In this document: positions 47,001 to 60,160 of the stretch, piece by piece
How positions within the stretch are numbered: the stretch's first letter is position 1
Layout: every line of letters starts with the position of its first letter
Assembly: GCA_018398815.1 (NCBI GenBank)
Contig: CM031616.1
Span: 24,788,971 to 24,852,970 of the forward strand
DNA: 64,000 nt
Direction: 5' to 3'
Origin: Conus ventricosus
Taxonomy: Eukaryota; Mollusca; Gastropoda; Neogastropoda; Conidae
The notes under the pieces: generated by a model
What the model was told of the DNA's origin: nothing
The model's database searches: none
Seen by the model: only the letters and a program-made list of their open reading frames with translations
Translations under genes and position numbers: made by a program

Positions 47001-48014
47001 GTTGCCAGGCTTCATTTTTCTGCAGTTTATATCTTGCAGTAGGTGTTAAATTCATCTTATTTTGAAAACTTTTATTGCCTGAATAACCCCTCTGAATGTA
47101 ACAAAGTCTGTTACTATTCCATCATATTTTCTCAAAAATGCCTCATGACTTAACCCCTTGGCTGCCCCGCCACGGATTTTTCCGTGACGCTTCCGTGTGC
47201 AAAAATCTGCCGTACTCACGGAAAAAACCGTCATCGTAGGAATTTTCCTATCTTTATCTTTAGTTTGGGGTTTCCCAATTCACACCAATAAGAAAGTCCG
47301 ATATGTCTGCAATGAATATTCATAAGTGAAAGAATCCAACGAGGCAGACAAGTGGTTAGTTTGGGCTGTTACCGATACCACCCCCTGCAGATTTTCACAC
47401 AAGTTCAACATGGCACGAAGAAGAACCACGAGTAGGACCAAGTGGTGTCAAAAGAAAGCGTGCACCAAAAAGACTACAGCGAGTTTGTTACCACTGATGT
47501 TGAGGAAGTTCTTCAACTGATTGAGGACAAAGAATTTGTTGCCTATGATGACTCCAGTGTGTTAGAAGACCCGCTGGATGAGGATGAAGGTGACGAATCA
47601 GCTGTTCAGAGGAGTGGGGGTGATGTTGACTTCAACATTGCCAGAAAAGCTCGTGAGAACATGAACAGAGAGAGCAGATAGCTCGAGGCAGAGTATGACG
47701 ACGTCACTGACCCAGATTTTGAAGTGGGCGAAGGCCAGTCAAGTGATCACAGCTGAGAAGAGGAGGGTAGTACTGTGAGTGAAGCAGAGGCGTCGTCTGC
47801 TACAGCTGACACACACACAGGGTCAGCCTGCACGTGGCCACGCCAGCACGCGTGAACAAAGGCAGCCGGCGTTGGAAGGGGAACAGGTACGACTCCTAGT
47901 TACTGTCTTGTGCGAGTGTGCTGATGAATGGGTTTTGATCACATGGCATTTATCAGAAGACTTTACATGGTGGGCGTGGTGTGGGCGTGGCACTTTGTCC
48001 GAGTGTTTGATTTC

Positions 48015-48096
<82 letters not shown>

Positions 48097-48166
48097 AATC
48101 AAATGGTTTTTGAGTAGATACTTGAAACAAGACTGAGTGAGAAGTAGTAATGGTGCATGTGCTATT

Positions 48167-48200
<34 letters not shown>

Positions 48201-48233
48201 TGTGTGTGTGTATGTGTGTATATGTGTGTGTGC

Positions 48234-48266
<33 letters not shown>

Positions 48267-51200
48267 TGTGTGTACATGACTTTTATTTTATGTCAACAGG
48301 TGTTGGCAGAGGACGGGGGACCAGAGGTAGAGGACGGGGAGCTGCTGCACAGAGGGGGAGAGGGAAAGGTGGTGTGTTGGCCCAGCCCCTTGTGCCACCT
48401 AACAACACCCAGCCAGACAAGAAACACACACAGCAAGTTGGATTTCCTGAAGTTCCAGCTGCAAGTCATCAGCGACCTCCTGTATGGCGACAATCCAGCA
48501 CCACAAGCAGCTCTACCCCGTTCGGAAGAAATTGCATGCCTGATGGAGAGGCACTTCCCCACTACCTTAGAAAAGACTGTGGGGAAGCATTCACAAGGCA
48601 GAAGGTGCAAGGTGTGCAGCAAGAGGGGCATCCAAAAGGAAACAAACTATGTGTGTGGACAGTGTCCTTCAACACCATCTCCAGGAGTACCCCACAAAGA
48701 AAAACTATTAGTCACTGTCTCCTGTCCTGTACAAATAATTATGTAATATATGTGTGATTTTATCATCTTTGTGTTTGTGTTGTGTGGTCATAATACTGGT
48801 GGATAAAAGAAGAAGAAAAACAACAGTGACACATAAATTTCTTTCTGAACCTCCTAACAACCTGGATGTAGCTGTGGACAGGTATCTGGTCAATTTGAAA
48901 ACTTTGGATTTATATTCTTCACATACGGTAAGGAAATACATTTTTCCTTATGATTGTTTTGTTTTCTAACAATAATTCACTGTTTTGTTTCACACTAATA
49001 TGATAGTATTTTAGAATTGAGTGAAAAACACATAAACCTATTTCATTGGACATAAACCTTTTGCAGTGGTCTTGAATGTGACTGCAATTGTTATCAAAAG
49101 AAAGAGTGTTCAATTTCCTTTCAGAAAAGTATAGGTTTCATATGCTTTTGTTCAATCGTTTTCGAGCCAGAATTTTTTTTTGAATTATTACCCTTCGCGA
49201 CTAAAAACGGCTTGGCAAACTGTTGTTTCAGAGCTTTAAAAGGGTGCAGCAGGCAAGGGGTTAAAAAATTGCCCGCATCATCTAGTAAATCACTGACCAC
49301 ATAGATACCTCTATTGAACCATGTTTTCAAAGAAATGACATGTCTACCTTTAAGAATATTCACATTATGAAATATGAATTCTGCATTGAAAGCATCAATG
49401 CTATTAGGTAGAAGTTTTACACATAATCGTCTATAATGTTTCAAAACATCTGACCAAAATGGGTTTTTTAACCCACGCAAAAGTATATTCACATATTCGT
49501 AGCCCAAATTCTCCAGATTTACAAACTTTGGGTGCAAATCCAGGACAAATTTTTGCATGTAAGAATCATTATCAAAAACTCTTCTTAACCAACTAATTTT
49601 CATGGTACTCAAAAAGGAAAAAACATTCAACATTTTCAAACCACCCTCCTTGTAATTCTTGCAAACATTTTTCTTACTGATTTTACTTGGCTTTTCATCC
49701 CATAAAAAAGCAAAAAATAATGCGTCAAGTTGGTGTAAAAAATCATCTCCTGGATCAGGTAGGTTGAGAAATAAATACACCAGTTTTGACATAGCTAGAG
49801 TTTTTATAACTGTTATTTTTCCAATGGAGTTAAATGTCTTTTTGACCATTTTTTAAACAAACTTGTTACTTTCTGTATTTTATTATCATAATTAAGTTCT
49901 ACAATTTGTTCTACATCAACAGAAAAATGAATTCCTAGAACTTTAAAGATGCCAGGATTCCAGCAAAAATTTTGATCTCTGAGGTATCTTCTTTCTGAAT
50001 GTTTCTGGCTGCCAATCCAGATTAATTGAGTCTTTTCTTTGTTGATTTTTAGCCCAGAGATATTAGCAAATATATCTAGTGTCTTTATGGCTTCTTTTAA
50101 AGAGTCTTCACTTCCATCAAGAAATAGGGAAGTATCATCAGCAAACTGTGAGAGAAGTGCATATATTTCATTGATTTTAATATCTTTTATTCTGTTATTT
50201 TTCCTGATCATTATAGACAAAATTTCTGCACAGATTAGGTATAAATATGGTGAAAGTGGGTCTCCTTGATGAGCACCTCTACAAATTTGAAACCAGTCTG
50301 AATAGTGGCCATTTACTGACACGCATGTATTGATATTGTTATAAAAGGTTTCGATCCACCTCTTTATATCTTGACCAAAATTGAATGCCTCTAATGCTTT
50401 GTTCAAGAATTTCCAGGAAACACTGTCAAAGGCCTTCTCAAAGTCAATTAGAAGCAGAAGGCCAGGGATGTTTTCATTATGTGTATGTAACAAAGTATCA
50501 TAAACAATTCTAATATTTTCTCCTATGTAACGCCCTTTCATGAAGCCTCTCTGATCAGAGTGAATAATCTTTGGCAACACTTCTTTGATTCTGGTGGCAA
50601 TACAGGTAGATGCTATTTTGTATGATGTGTTTAGTAGAGATATAGGTCGCCAATTTTTCAACAACTGTTTTGGTTTATCTTCTTTTGGAATGCAGGTGAT
50701 TATTCCTTGTCTCTGTGTAATTGACATCTGACCAATTGAAAATCCATTATTAATAGACCGAACCAAAAAATGACCAATGTCTTTAAAGAAAAACTTGAAG
50801 AATTCTGTTGTATAGCCATCAGAACCAGGACTTCTATTATTTTTCATTTTTCTGAGTGCATCATAAACCTCACCATGTGTGACAGTTCCTTCCAACATTT
50901 CACATTCATCATCATTCAGCATGGGAGCATCATGTATTAGTGTAGACAGATCAACATCAGCAGTTTCCCTCTCACTGTACAGGTTTTCATAAAAAGTTTG
51001 AGTTTCTTTCAAAATTTCCTTTTGCTCAAAAATTATTTCACCATTATCTTTCTCCAAAGAGTGCATAGCTCTTTCGACATATTGACGGTTTTCTAAATTA
51101 CAGAAGTATTTACTAGGTTTCTCTCCATTTTGAATCCACTGGACTCTAGACCTCACAAGCATACCTTCTAATTTTTTATTTCGTAGCTCTTGTAGTCTGT

Positions 51201-54200
51201 TTCTTTTCTCCTCAAGCTCACCTAGTCTTATTTCATCTATTATTTCTTCTAATTTTCTTATTTCTTCTAACAGAGTCTCCTCCAATTTGCTCTCTTCTTT
51301 CTTCTTCTATACCGAGTAAGAAATTGTCTTTCCACGGGTTTCAAGAAGCAGCATTTCAAAAAATAGTTGGTCATTTATTGTAAGAGCAATACACTCATTG
51401 GGTACCTTGTCTGTATTATCAAGGTTGTGCACTGGTACAGCATACTGTTTTTTCAATTCTGTGATAGTTTGCTTAACAAGTTCTATGTAATTAGTATCTT
51501 TTAATAGAGAGTTGTTAAATTTCCAGTACCTTTTGCCTTGTTTGTTTTCTTTGTTGAAGTGTAGGGAAACCGCCGAGTGATCTGAACGATAACTAGGTAG
51601 TACATCAATACCATTCACATCAATCATCAAATTTCTAGATACCAGAAAAAAGTCTAACCGGCTTTGTTTGGAAGAGTTGATTTGATTTTTAAAATTTATA
51701 TCCTAATATTAAAGTAAAACTAAAAGCATATTTGTTGTACATCAACGGAAAGGGTAAAACATGGATGTTTGACTTGGTAGACTTCATAGTGCCTTTTAGC
51801 TAATTTAAAAAGCCCTGCTAAGATGTGTTAAAACAAAAAACAAAACAAAAAAACATAGGATTTCGATTGCCCAACATGAACAGTTCTAAAATTTCTTTTG
51901 TGTTAAAGGTCTACTTTAGAGATTTTCGATAATTTGATGAAAACAGGTCTACATGTCATATAACTACAGTATGGTATTCATTTCTCAAAAAAAATCGCCG
52001 GAAGAATTTAATTGATAAAAAACGACTTTTGCACACCTGTTCAAACCCCGCGCGGTAGACCGAAAACCGTGACGTCACTTGATGGACTGGCGGTCAGCCG
52101 CGACCTACACAACAAGCCAACGCCAAGTGAAATCAACACGAGTTGCGATCCCCCACAGCCTAAAAAGTCACGAGGGGGTGGCAGATATTGTGCTGTAGGC
52201 GAGTGCAGCAGCTCAGCAGGAGACGGATATTCTTTGCACACGTTTCCATCTGATCAAGATACTCGAAAGAAGTGGATTCGGTTCGTGCAACCATGCCGGG
52301 CCACAAAGTTCTCTTTCCCACGTCAGTTCCAGCTGGACCACGGAAACGAGCTATTCCGACAATTGCCGAGCCCGTTCGAGTGGATCAAAAACTTCGTCTG
52401 CATTGTGCGCGTATACTTTGAAGGCGGAGTGGTAAGCTCGTACAGATGAGTACGATAGTCGCACATTTATTCTGTTCTTACCTATGGACAGATCACACTT
52501 GTTAATTTGAATGAACACGTTAAGGCTTGAGGAAGGAGAATCTCCGCTCGCCGTCCACGCGTGATCGCATCTAGAAGTAAGTCGGTAGCCTCCCTCGAGA
52601 CTTCGGTAAAGTCCGTACGCCTTCGGAATGATGTGTTCGGGCGTCCAGCTGGAACTGAATAGCTCGTTTCCGTTGTCCAGCTGGAACTGACGTGGTAAAA
52701 AGAACTTGGCGTTCAAACTGATAAGGTAAAGGCCTTGCAGGAACATCCCCAGAGTCACACTGGCTGTCGCAATCATAGTCACTGCTTTTACATGATAAAT
52801 TAAATACCGATCGAGATGTGCAAGAACCATCAGAATCGCTTTCTGTCGCCGTTGGCTTATTGTGTAGGTCGCGGCTGACGGCCAGTCCATGTGACGTCAC
52901 ATTCAAGAGTAGTTAAGCCATGCCAAGATTTAGTTGATTACCTCCCGTTTTCTTGATTACAGGTGAAAATGCCCACTTTCGCGGATCGATTTCGTGTGAT
53001 CGGGAGCGAATCGGATTTTTATTTTACCAATTTATCAAACATTTCATATTTCGGCATAAGCTGACCAATTATCGAAAACCTCTAAAGTAGACCTTTAAGG
53101 TGGACCATGGCATGAATTCTTGGCTGAAAATAATTTTTTTAAACGTATTTTGGGATTATGGTTTTATTTGGTCAAGAAATGACTCATCTTTGAATCACTC
53201 ATTTTGCTCATTTTCACCAATTTCATTACAAACATTTTCTGCAGTGAGTGTTTGTGTGATTTGATTTTGAATCTGACAAAAAAACAAAAACAAAAAACAA
53301 CAACCCAAAATTGCATTAATTTGACCGCACGAAGCTCATGTTTAGTTCTCAGAACTCCCAGTCATTTGGTATAGGTGGAAAGGTCATTCACTGGGCTACT
53401 TTTTTACCTCCATTTCCAGTGGAAATTTCCACTCGAACAAAGCCAAAGGAACCCTCTACTTCTGCATGACCAAATATCTAATTTTAATAACAAAATTGTG
53501 TGACACACTAGCAAGTTTAGTATCAAAATTAGAAGTCACTGCGTACGACCTGCGAAGCGATGTGGGTCGACTTTTTTAGTGTATGGGCAACTGGTTTTCA
53601 ACATAGCACACTCTCACATCGTTCAACCATGCAACAAAAAAGAAAGATTTAAACAAGCAGATAAAATAAGAAATGAACTTTATTTTGACATGATTTTTAT
53701 TTGGAATGTTGGATGATCAGTGGAAGAAAAAGCGAGAGAAAGAAAGCCCAATTTGGGCTGAGGAGTTGCATGTCAACAGCAAACAGGCAAGCTTGGTAGT
53801 TCCTACTTCATCTGCATGTCAGTCCTGTTCAACCTTTTCAAAACAAAGCAGAAAGCAGTGACTACAGCAATGTCCAAACAGTACTTTTAAAAGAGTTTTC
53901 AAGAAAGTTCTAAGCTCCCATAGCATATTTGCCTTAGGAGCAGTGAACTGTCTGAGGTTTACTGTGGCTAGGGCAAGGTATGATGGAAGGCAGTACCATC
54001 CCTCTTCTCCCGCCACAGCTTTTAACCTTTCCTGACCTGAATCGTGTAGCCCTGATGTGGCCCTTTGCGGTCGGCTGGGCTATAAGCAACATTATCTTAT
54101 CTTACCTGAATCGTGTACCCATTTACTGCTGTGTAGACGGAGAGGGAATACAAGCAAGAGAGAGATCTAACCCAACAAGAAATTCCATCTCACGACTGCC

Positions 54201-56565
54201 AGCTCTGCAGGCAAACGCTCTTAAGTATTTGACTAAAGGCCCCTGTCAAAGGAGTTAGGACATTGTAAAAAGAAGGGCATGATGAACAATAATGGCTTTT
54301 TGTGTGTCAATGTAAATCTGCTTTTATGTTTTGTGTGCGTGTGTGTGTGTGTGTTTGCACCTGTTCTGATGAATTTTTGTGGGGAAAATTAGAAATATTG
54401 TGTAAACACACTTTCTATTTATTGCACAAAGTAACAAAAAGTGAAAATGAAACTCAGAACTCGGGTTTAAGACAGCCTCAGACCAGCTGGCTGTGAATGC
54501 AGTTTCACAGTATTACCTTTTTATTGTGCTGTGAAGTGATTAGTGAAATTTATCAAGTTTGTCCTTGTATCTGTGTTTCTCTCCATCTGAGTTTTAGTCT
54601 TCAAAATCTCCCCCCCCCCCCCCCCCCCACCACCACCCCCCACCCCCCAACTCTGTCTCTCTCTCTCAGTGACTTTTTTTCTGTGTTAATCAGATGATTT
54701 GATAGTCTCATTCATTCACATGAAAACATGTCAGTATTTTTATCCTAAATTTATTTGTGACCTTAAACATTCTGTGATGAAGCAGCTAAAATAAAAATAA
54801 TGTCGAAAGTGAAATGTTTTATATTTTTTGTTTCATTTATAGCAGCTGTCAGTTTTAACATTTCAAGTACACATGTCATCATACTTGTATAGGAATTCAC
54901 ACATTAGATCAGAAACCAGGTCACTGTTTTTAAATCATAATTGTGCATTGATGTGAATGTTACAGTGATATGAATAAACAGATGCTGAAGTTTATTTTTG
55001 TTATACTTGATTCCAGTCCAGATTGGAGCGCTGTGAATACGCGATGGCCACAGAAGACTTTGGCCAAGTTCTAGAGCTGGAACCTGACAACAAGGCAGCC
55101 AAAAACCAGATAATCATGTGCCGTCAGAAGGAAAAAGCTGCCTATGCCAAAGAGAAAGCACTCTACACAAACATGTTCAAAAAGATGGCTGAAAAGGTGA
55201 ACTGTCTGATTTTGAGGTGTCTTTTGTTTGTTTTTCTTTTTCTTTTTTGTTGTTGTGGTGATATATAAAAGAGAGACTGCTGAGCAGATTTGCACCAGCT
55301 GCCATAGTGCAGTGGTTAGCATCGCAGATTCCTAGCTGGGAGATTGTGGGTTCGATTCCCATTAGAGCCATTTATATATGCAGTATTTTTGGGCCTGTGA
55401 CTGGCTTCTGAGCAGAGTTGAGCTTGCTCTGGGCGCAGCTGGGAAGACTGGAAGCACACAGTCTAGTTTCATCTACTTAACGGATGTGCCTCTGAGAGTG
55501 TTTTTCAAATTTCTTGCCAAAAGAGCAGATGTCTGTATCTCTCGGGCTGGTTGACACCAGGATATATCATGAAAGTAGATGTAGAGAACAACCTTTCATG
55601 TGGTCTCAGGATTCAGTGGAGTTGGTGTGGAGGGAAGGGTGTCTTAGCTCGTGCTTTTTTTTTTTTTTTTTTTTGTGCTTCGTTCAGCCGTGAAAAGGGA
55701 ATGCACTCAGCGGGCAAGTGTTTATTCAAAGCAAGGCTGGCCTCATACTGATTAGCGTTTGGTAAGGTATGCATTTTAGGCCTGACTTGATTCAAAATTT
55801 CCTTGCCACCTACTGCTTACATCAGGGCCTGGTCATGTTCATTGTTTGCTGCATTTGATGCCTTCATTTTGGATAGGTCTGCTTATATCAGCTTTGTTAA
55901 GTTCTGATTTATCAGAAGATACAAAGACATGTTTATGGCATAGAAGTAGGTAGGTCCAGCCTAACAGTAGCCACGGCTAACAGGCAGCAGAACAGGAGAA
56001 AACTGCCAATTTCAACTTGTGCATACTCCTCAACTACTCAACACTGTCAAATAAAAAATATCTCCACATCTAAAATGAACCTCTAACATGAAGTCTGTGT
56101 GTTTTTTTATGGTATGAAAGAAGTGTGCTTTTATTGTGAACGATCTAAACACACAAACCAAACACCGCGTCGGCGACCTTGTGCAACGATTCACGCCGGG
56201 GCTATCCGTGACCCGCAAACAACAACATTCGGAAAAGTGTTCGGAAACTTGACAAACTATATGCACAGCGACGATGTTGGTACCATATGAAACAGAAAAG
56301 CCTGCAGAATCGATGGTATAAACTTCGTCATAGTTCCTTTTTATTAAGTGCCGTAAATTTTGTGCCGAAAGACTAGCATAAACTTCAGAAGCATGGCAAT
56401 ATCGGTAATTCTGAACGAAACATGTTAAAGGACCACTCGTTTTGTAGAAAAATCAATGCTCTTTTCGTTCGTGTATATAAGGATGCACAGGCTGCTGTGT
56501 GTATAAGTTCCGGCCAGGATAAAGAGAGAACCCCTTAGTCCAATCGGCATTCAGCATTCCGACAA

Positions 56566-56598
<33 letters not shown>

Positions 56599-57282
56599 AC
56601 GAAGCTGACACGATGTTCGAGTCGAGTGGCGAGTTGAAACCGATGGATCTCAACAGTCTTGAGCGTGATCTTGGTAAGTATGCGAACGATTCGTTTGTTT
56701 AAGCTCTTGCCCTGTTATTTAAAAGGAATTCGTGTTTCTTAACTCTGGAAATTATTTTAGAAGTGATTTTTTTTTCATCGGACAACGGGAGACATGTGCT
56801 CGGTCGAGTGGTGTTTGTTAGCTCTCGGTGATCAACCTTTTAGTTTTAAAACAATTTCATAGAATAACTTTACCCCAGTCTCGTTCAGATTTCATTTTAG
56901 AAGGTTTATGATTTTTGTCTAGAATGAAAATTACGAATAAAGATTAAAATTTGGCAACTGTAACTTCGACAGGGACAATAACTCGGGTTTCAGACCTCAA
57001 TGAAAATTGAAAGTAGCAGATGTATTGATTTAATTTGCACTAATTGCAGTGCTGTTGTACCAAAATGAATCAATGAATTAATAAAATCAATAAATTGATA
57101 AATAAATGAGATAAAAGGAAAATTTAAAAAAAAACTAAAAAGTAAATCAAAAATAGACTCATTAACTAATTAAGAGAATGTTAGCTTGAAGCTGCAGTAT
57201 GATTGTGGCTATGAACTAAAAGATAGGACCAAGAAAATCTGAATTTGGAATCTTGGAGCATGTATTATAAAGTGACTAGCTG

Positions 57283-57352
<70 letters not shown>

Positions 57353-57565
57353 CTGATAGCATTCACTTAAAAGTCTTGTTGAAAATCGAGGCAATGTGTG
57401 TTTTACTGTTGAATCATATATCCATAAATTATAGAACTTGGTATAAAAAACATGTTCTTCAAAATTATCATGCACTTTCATTCACAGTCTCTGAATTCAA
57501 ACATTCCATTTTCATCATTGATAGATCAAAACAAATGTCCAGTTATTAACTGTGCTCAATTTAAA

Positions 57566-57626
<61 letters not shown>

Positions 57627-60091
57627 ACATCACATGTGCATGCATGCGTGTGTGTGTGTGTGTGTAATAAATTTCAGAAGATGACCAGTACCAGCTGCTT
57701 GCTGAGAGAATTGGTCCAAAGAAGAAGAACCACAAGAGCCAGATAATTCAGCACTTTTGGAACATGAAATGAATATTTGTCATCAGTCTTCAGATGATGA
57801 ATCAGACTGTGAATTTCCATTCAATTTCTCAGGCCAGGGACAGTCAGTAGCAGTTTTCTATGATGATGCATTTTACATTGGTCAAGTACTAGACATTGTT
57901 AGATCTGACCTTGCTTGTATTTCCTTCATGGACCAGAAAGGAACAGAAAACCTATTCAGATGGCCGTTGTCAGACTCCACTGGGGAAGTTGCAAGTAAAT
58001 ATGTCTTTTATTCAGACTTCAACATTTTACCAAAGAACAGAGTTTGGAGCATTGACTTTACCCAGTGGGGAACCCTGAACAGAAGATACAAACAGTATGT
58101 TAAAAAGTACTGTTAATTTTGGGGCACAAAATGGAGATGGCCAGTTTTGCCCTGATGGTGAGCTGACTAAAAAACAAGGACATGGAAAGAGGGTGATTTT
58201 TCTGGTATTTGAAGTTTTTAAGACAGTTGTGATTTGCTGTTCCATTTGGACATATATTTGCCTGTTATTTGGACCATATTTGCTTGGTGAAATTCTTGAG
58301 CATTTGATTCTGTCCCCGTGATAATGACAGAATATATGTGGAATGTGGGTGATTTTGTTTACTTTGATGTATTTTGTACATAAAGGTGAAGGTTAAACTC
58401 ATGGATGTTTTTACCTTTAGATTCCTTCTTCAATGCTGATTATTTTGATACCTCTACTTTGTCTGTAGCATGTGTCATTCCCGAGTTATGGGTCATTAAG
58501 TAACGGTACCCTGTGTTTGCCACTAAATGACACGTTGACAAATTAGCATTTTAGTCATTTTTGAAGAGGCACAGCTAAAAAATGAATAATCACTGAGCTC
58601 TGGAAAAAAATAGGCTCAGTGTATCCATCACAAATACTAACTCTGCCAATCTGAGAGCATATTGGGTGAATAGTTCAGAAGATATGAGGGTCCAAACATG
58701 GCCTCTGGCCAAAACGTGAAAAACGCCATTTTTTTACCAAATTTTAAAGCTCAATATCTCAAAAACTATTAAACCCATGGCCTTGTAATTTTGCATGTAT
58801 ATCACTTTTAATGGGGTCTTTTGAAAAATACAAAAACATTCCATATTTTTTCAAGTTTAAAAAATGGCTGGACCTACCTAATAGAAGTATTACTGGTAAC
58901 TGTAATTATGACTGTGGTTAATCTTTGTTCTACATTCAGTAAGCTTTTATTTATATCAACTCCCCTGGAAGAAATGGCATTAACAGCCATGGGAATTGTC
59001 AGCGAAAACGCTGATTTCTGCGGCAGTAAAATTTGCTTTCCGCGAAAACGAAATTGCGTCCGCGAAAAAAAAAATCTGGGGTACAAAAAATATAAAGCAC
59101 GGTTTTAGCTGTTGCTGAACTAGTCTCGGCTGGCCTAGACCAAGTTATACTAACGCGAGCGTTATCTCGTTCTCTGTTCTCGTTCTCGCGGAAGTTTGGG
59201 TATGGACGATCGAGACTATTGCGGAACGCGAGCGTACTGTGTTTGCGTGCTGCGAACGCCTGCCTCAGTTACCCGAATCGCCAGCAACAGCAGCTATTAA
59301 CTCTCGCGGGCAGCCCAAATTTGTGAATGTCGTGACTTTCTGCGCATGCGCAAACTTTGAACAGGCGAGTTTTCAACATGGCGTGCCTTGGTCGTGTGGT
59401 AAACTTCGGCGATCCGTTCGAAGACAAGTGCCCAAATAAATGGAAATGGGAGTGGATATTTGTAGTTGTGGAGGTGGAAATCGGAGCTGTAGTAAAGAAG
59501 GAGCGCCTTGGGACGCGCTTTCGCAAGATAAATATCAGTGGAGCTGCACGGTGTATTGTCTCATAGAACTGAATAAAAACATTTTGTGCGAAAATTGTTT
59601 TTGTTTGTTGTTTTAATGCTAATTTACTTCATTTTTCTTTACGTTCTTAAATCCATAAAAATGAAGTCAGGATAGCCCAGATTGCACAGATTTTGATCTT
59701 GAAAAAAAAATTTTTCCTGGGGGGGGCATGCCACCGGACCCCCCTAGATTTCAGAGTTTTCCCTTTCAGTCAATTCCCATGCCTGCATTAAGTGGTCTCA
59801 TCTATTGCAATATCTGAGTGAAATCAAATGTAACATATTTGTTGTGTTACTGATTACAGTTAATAAGAAAATGTCAGTGTTTCAATACCGAAAAAGTTAT
59901 TCTCAAGATTTATGGCACCTAACATCAGGTGATATCTTTGTGCAAGTGATGGCTGGAAAGACGTAATGAGTGTTTATCCTTATGTCAAGTTTGGTTGTGC
60001 TGGCACTTGCAGTTGTTAACAAAAAGCTTTGCAATTATCGAGAAAAGGCCAGTGTTAAAATTCATCATGTACACAAACAAATGCATGCACA

Positions 60092-60160
<69 letters not shown>

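Larger units (their letters stand above)
47154..49260 (+). mobile_element. piggyBac-type element, transposase core deleted
   Basis: Ends CCCCTTGGCTGC / GCAGGCAAGGGG, with TTAA at 47150-47153 and 49261-49264. Reading across the empty TTAA site restores the L1 ORF2 frame. The inside holds N- and C-terminal transposase pieces and two long GT microsatellites, but not the DDD catalytic domain. It is therefore non-autonomous. Confidence 0.88.
45829..51705 (-). mobile_element. L1/Tx1-like LINE, 5'-truncated
   Basis: Minus-strand LINE with a poly(A) end (T-run at about 45829-45848), a 3' UTR with a tandem duplication, and ORF2 remnants. ORF2 comprises the C-terminal endonuclease ([24 protein letters not shown]), complete RT and the C-terminal Cys-rich domain. 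It is cut off at about 51705 within the endonuclease. A piggyBac-type element (47154-49260) interrupts ORF2 at a TTAA. Lies in FKBP intron 7. Confidence 0.88.
55947..58880 (+). mobile_element. DNA transposon with 15-bp TIRs carrying a spliced ORF
   Basis: Perfect 15-bp terminal inverted repeats TAGGTAGGTCCAGCC / GGCTGGACCTACCTA at 55947-55961 and 58866-58880. A 7-bp direct repeat, atagaag, lies at 55940-55946 and 58881-58887. It contains a TATA box, a two-exon reading frame and two long GT microsatellites. I cannot place it in a named superfamily from the termini alone. Located in FKBP intron 8. Confidence 0.85.

Noticed and set aside
48137..48757. ORFs of ~200 codons rich in Cys and Val
   Set aside because: They are translations of GT/GA microsatellites joined to the piggyBac C-terminal piece, not separate genes.
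55299..55375. Possible tRNA gene
   Set aside because: Same reasoning: A/B boxes followed by a SINE body, with no acceptor-stem pairing.
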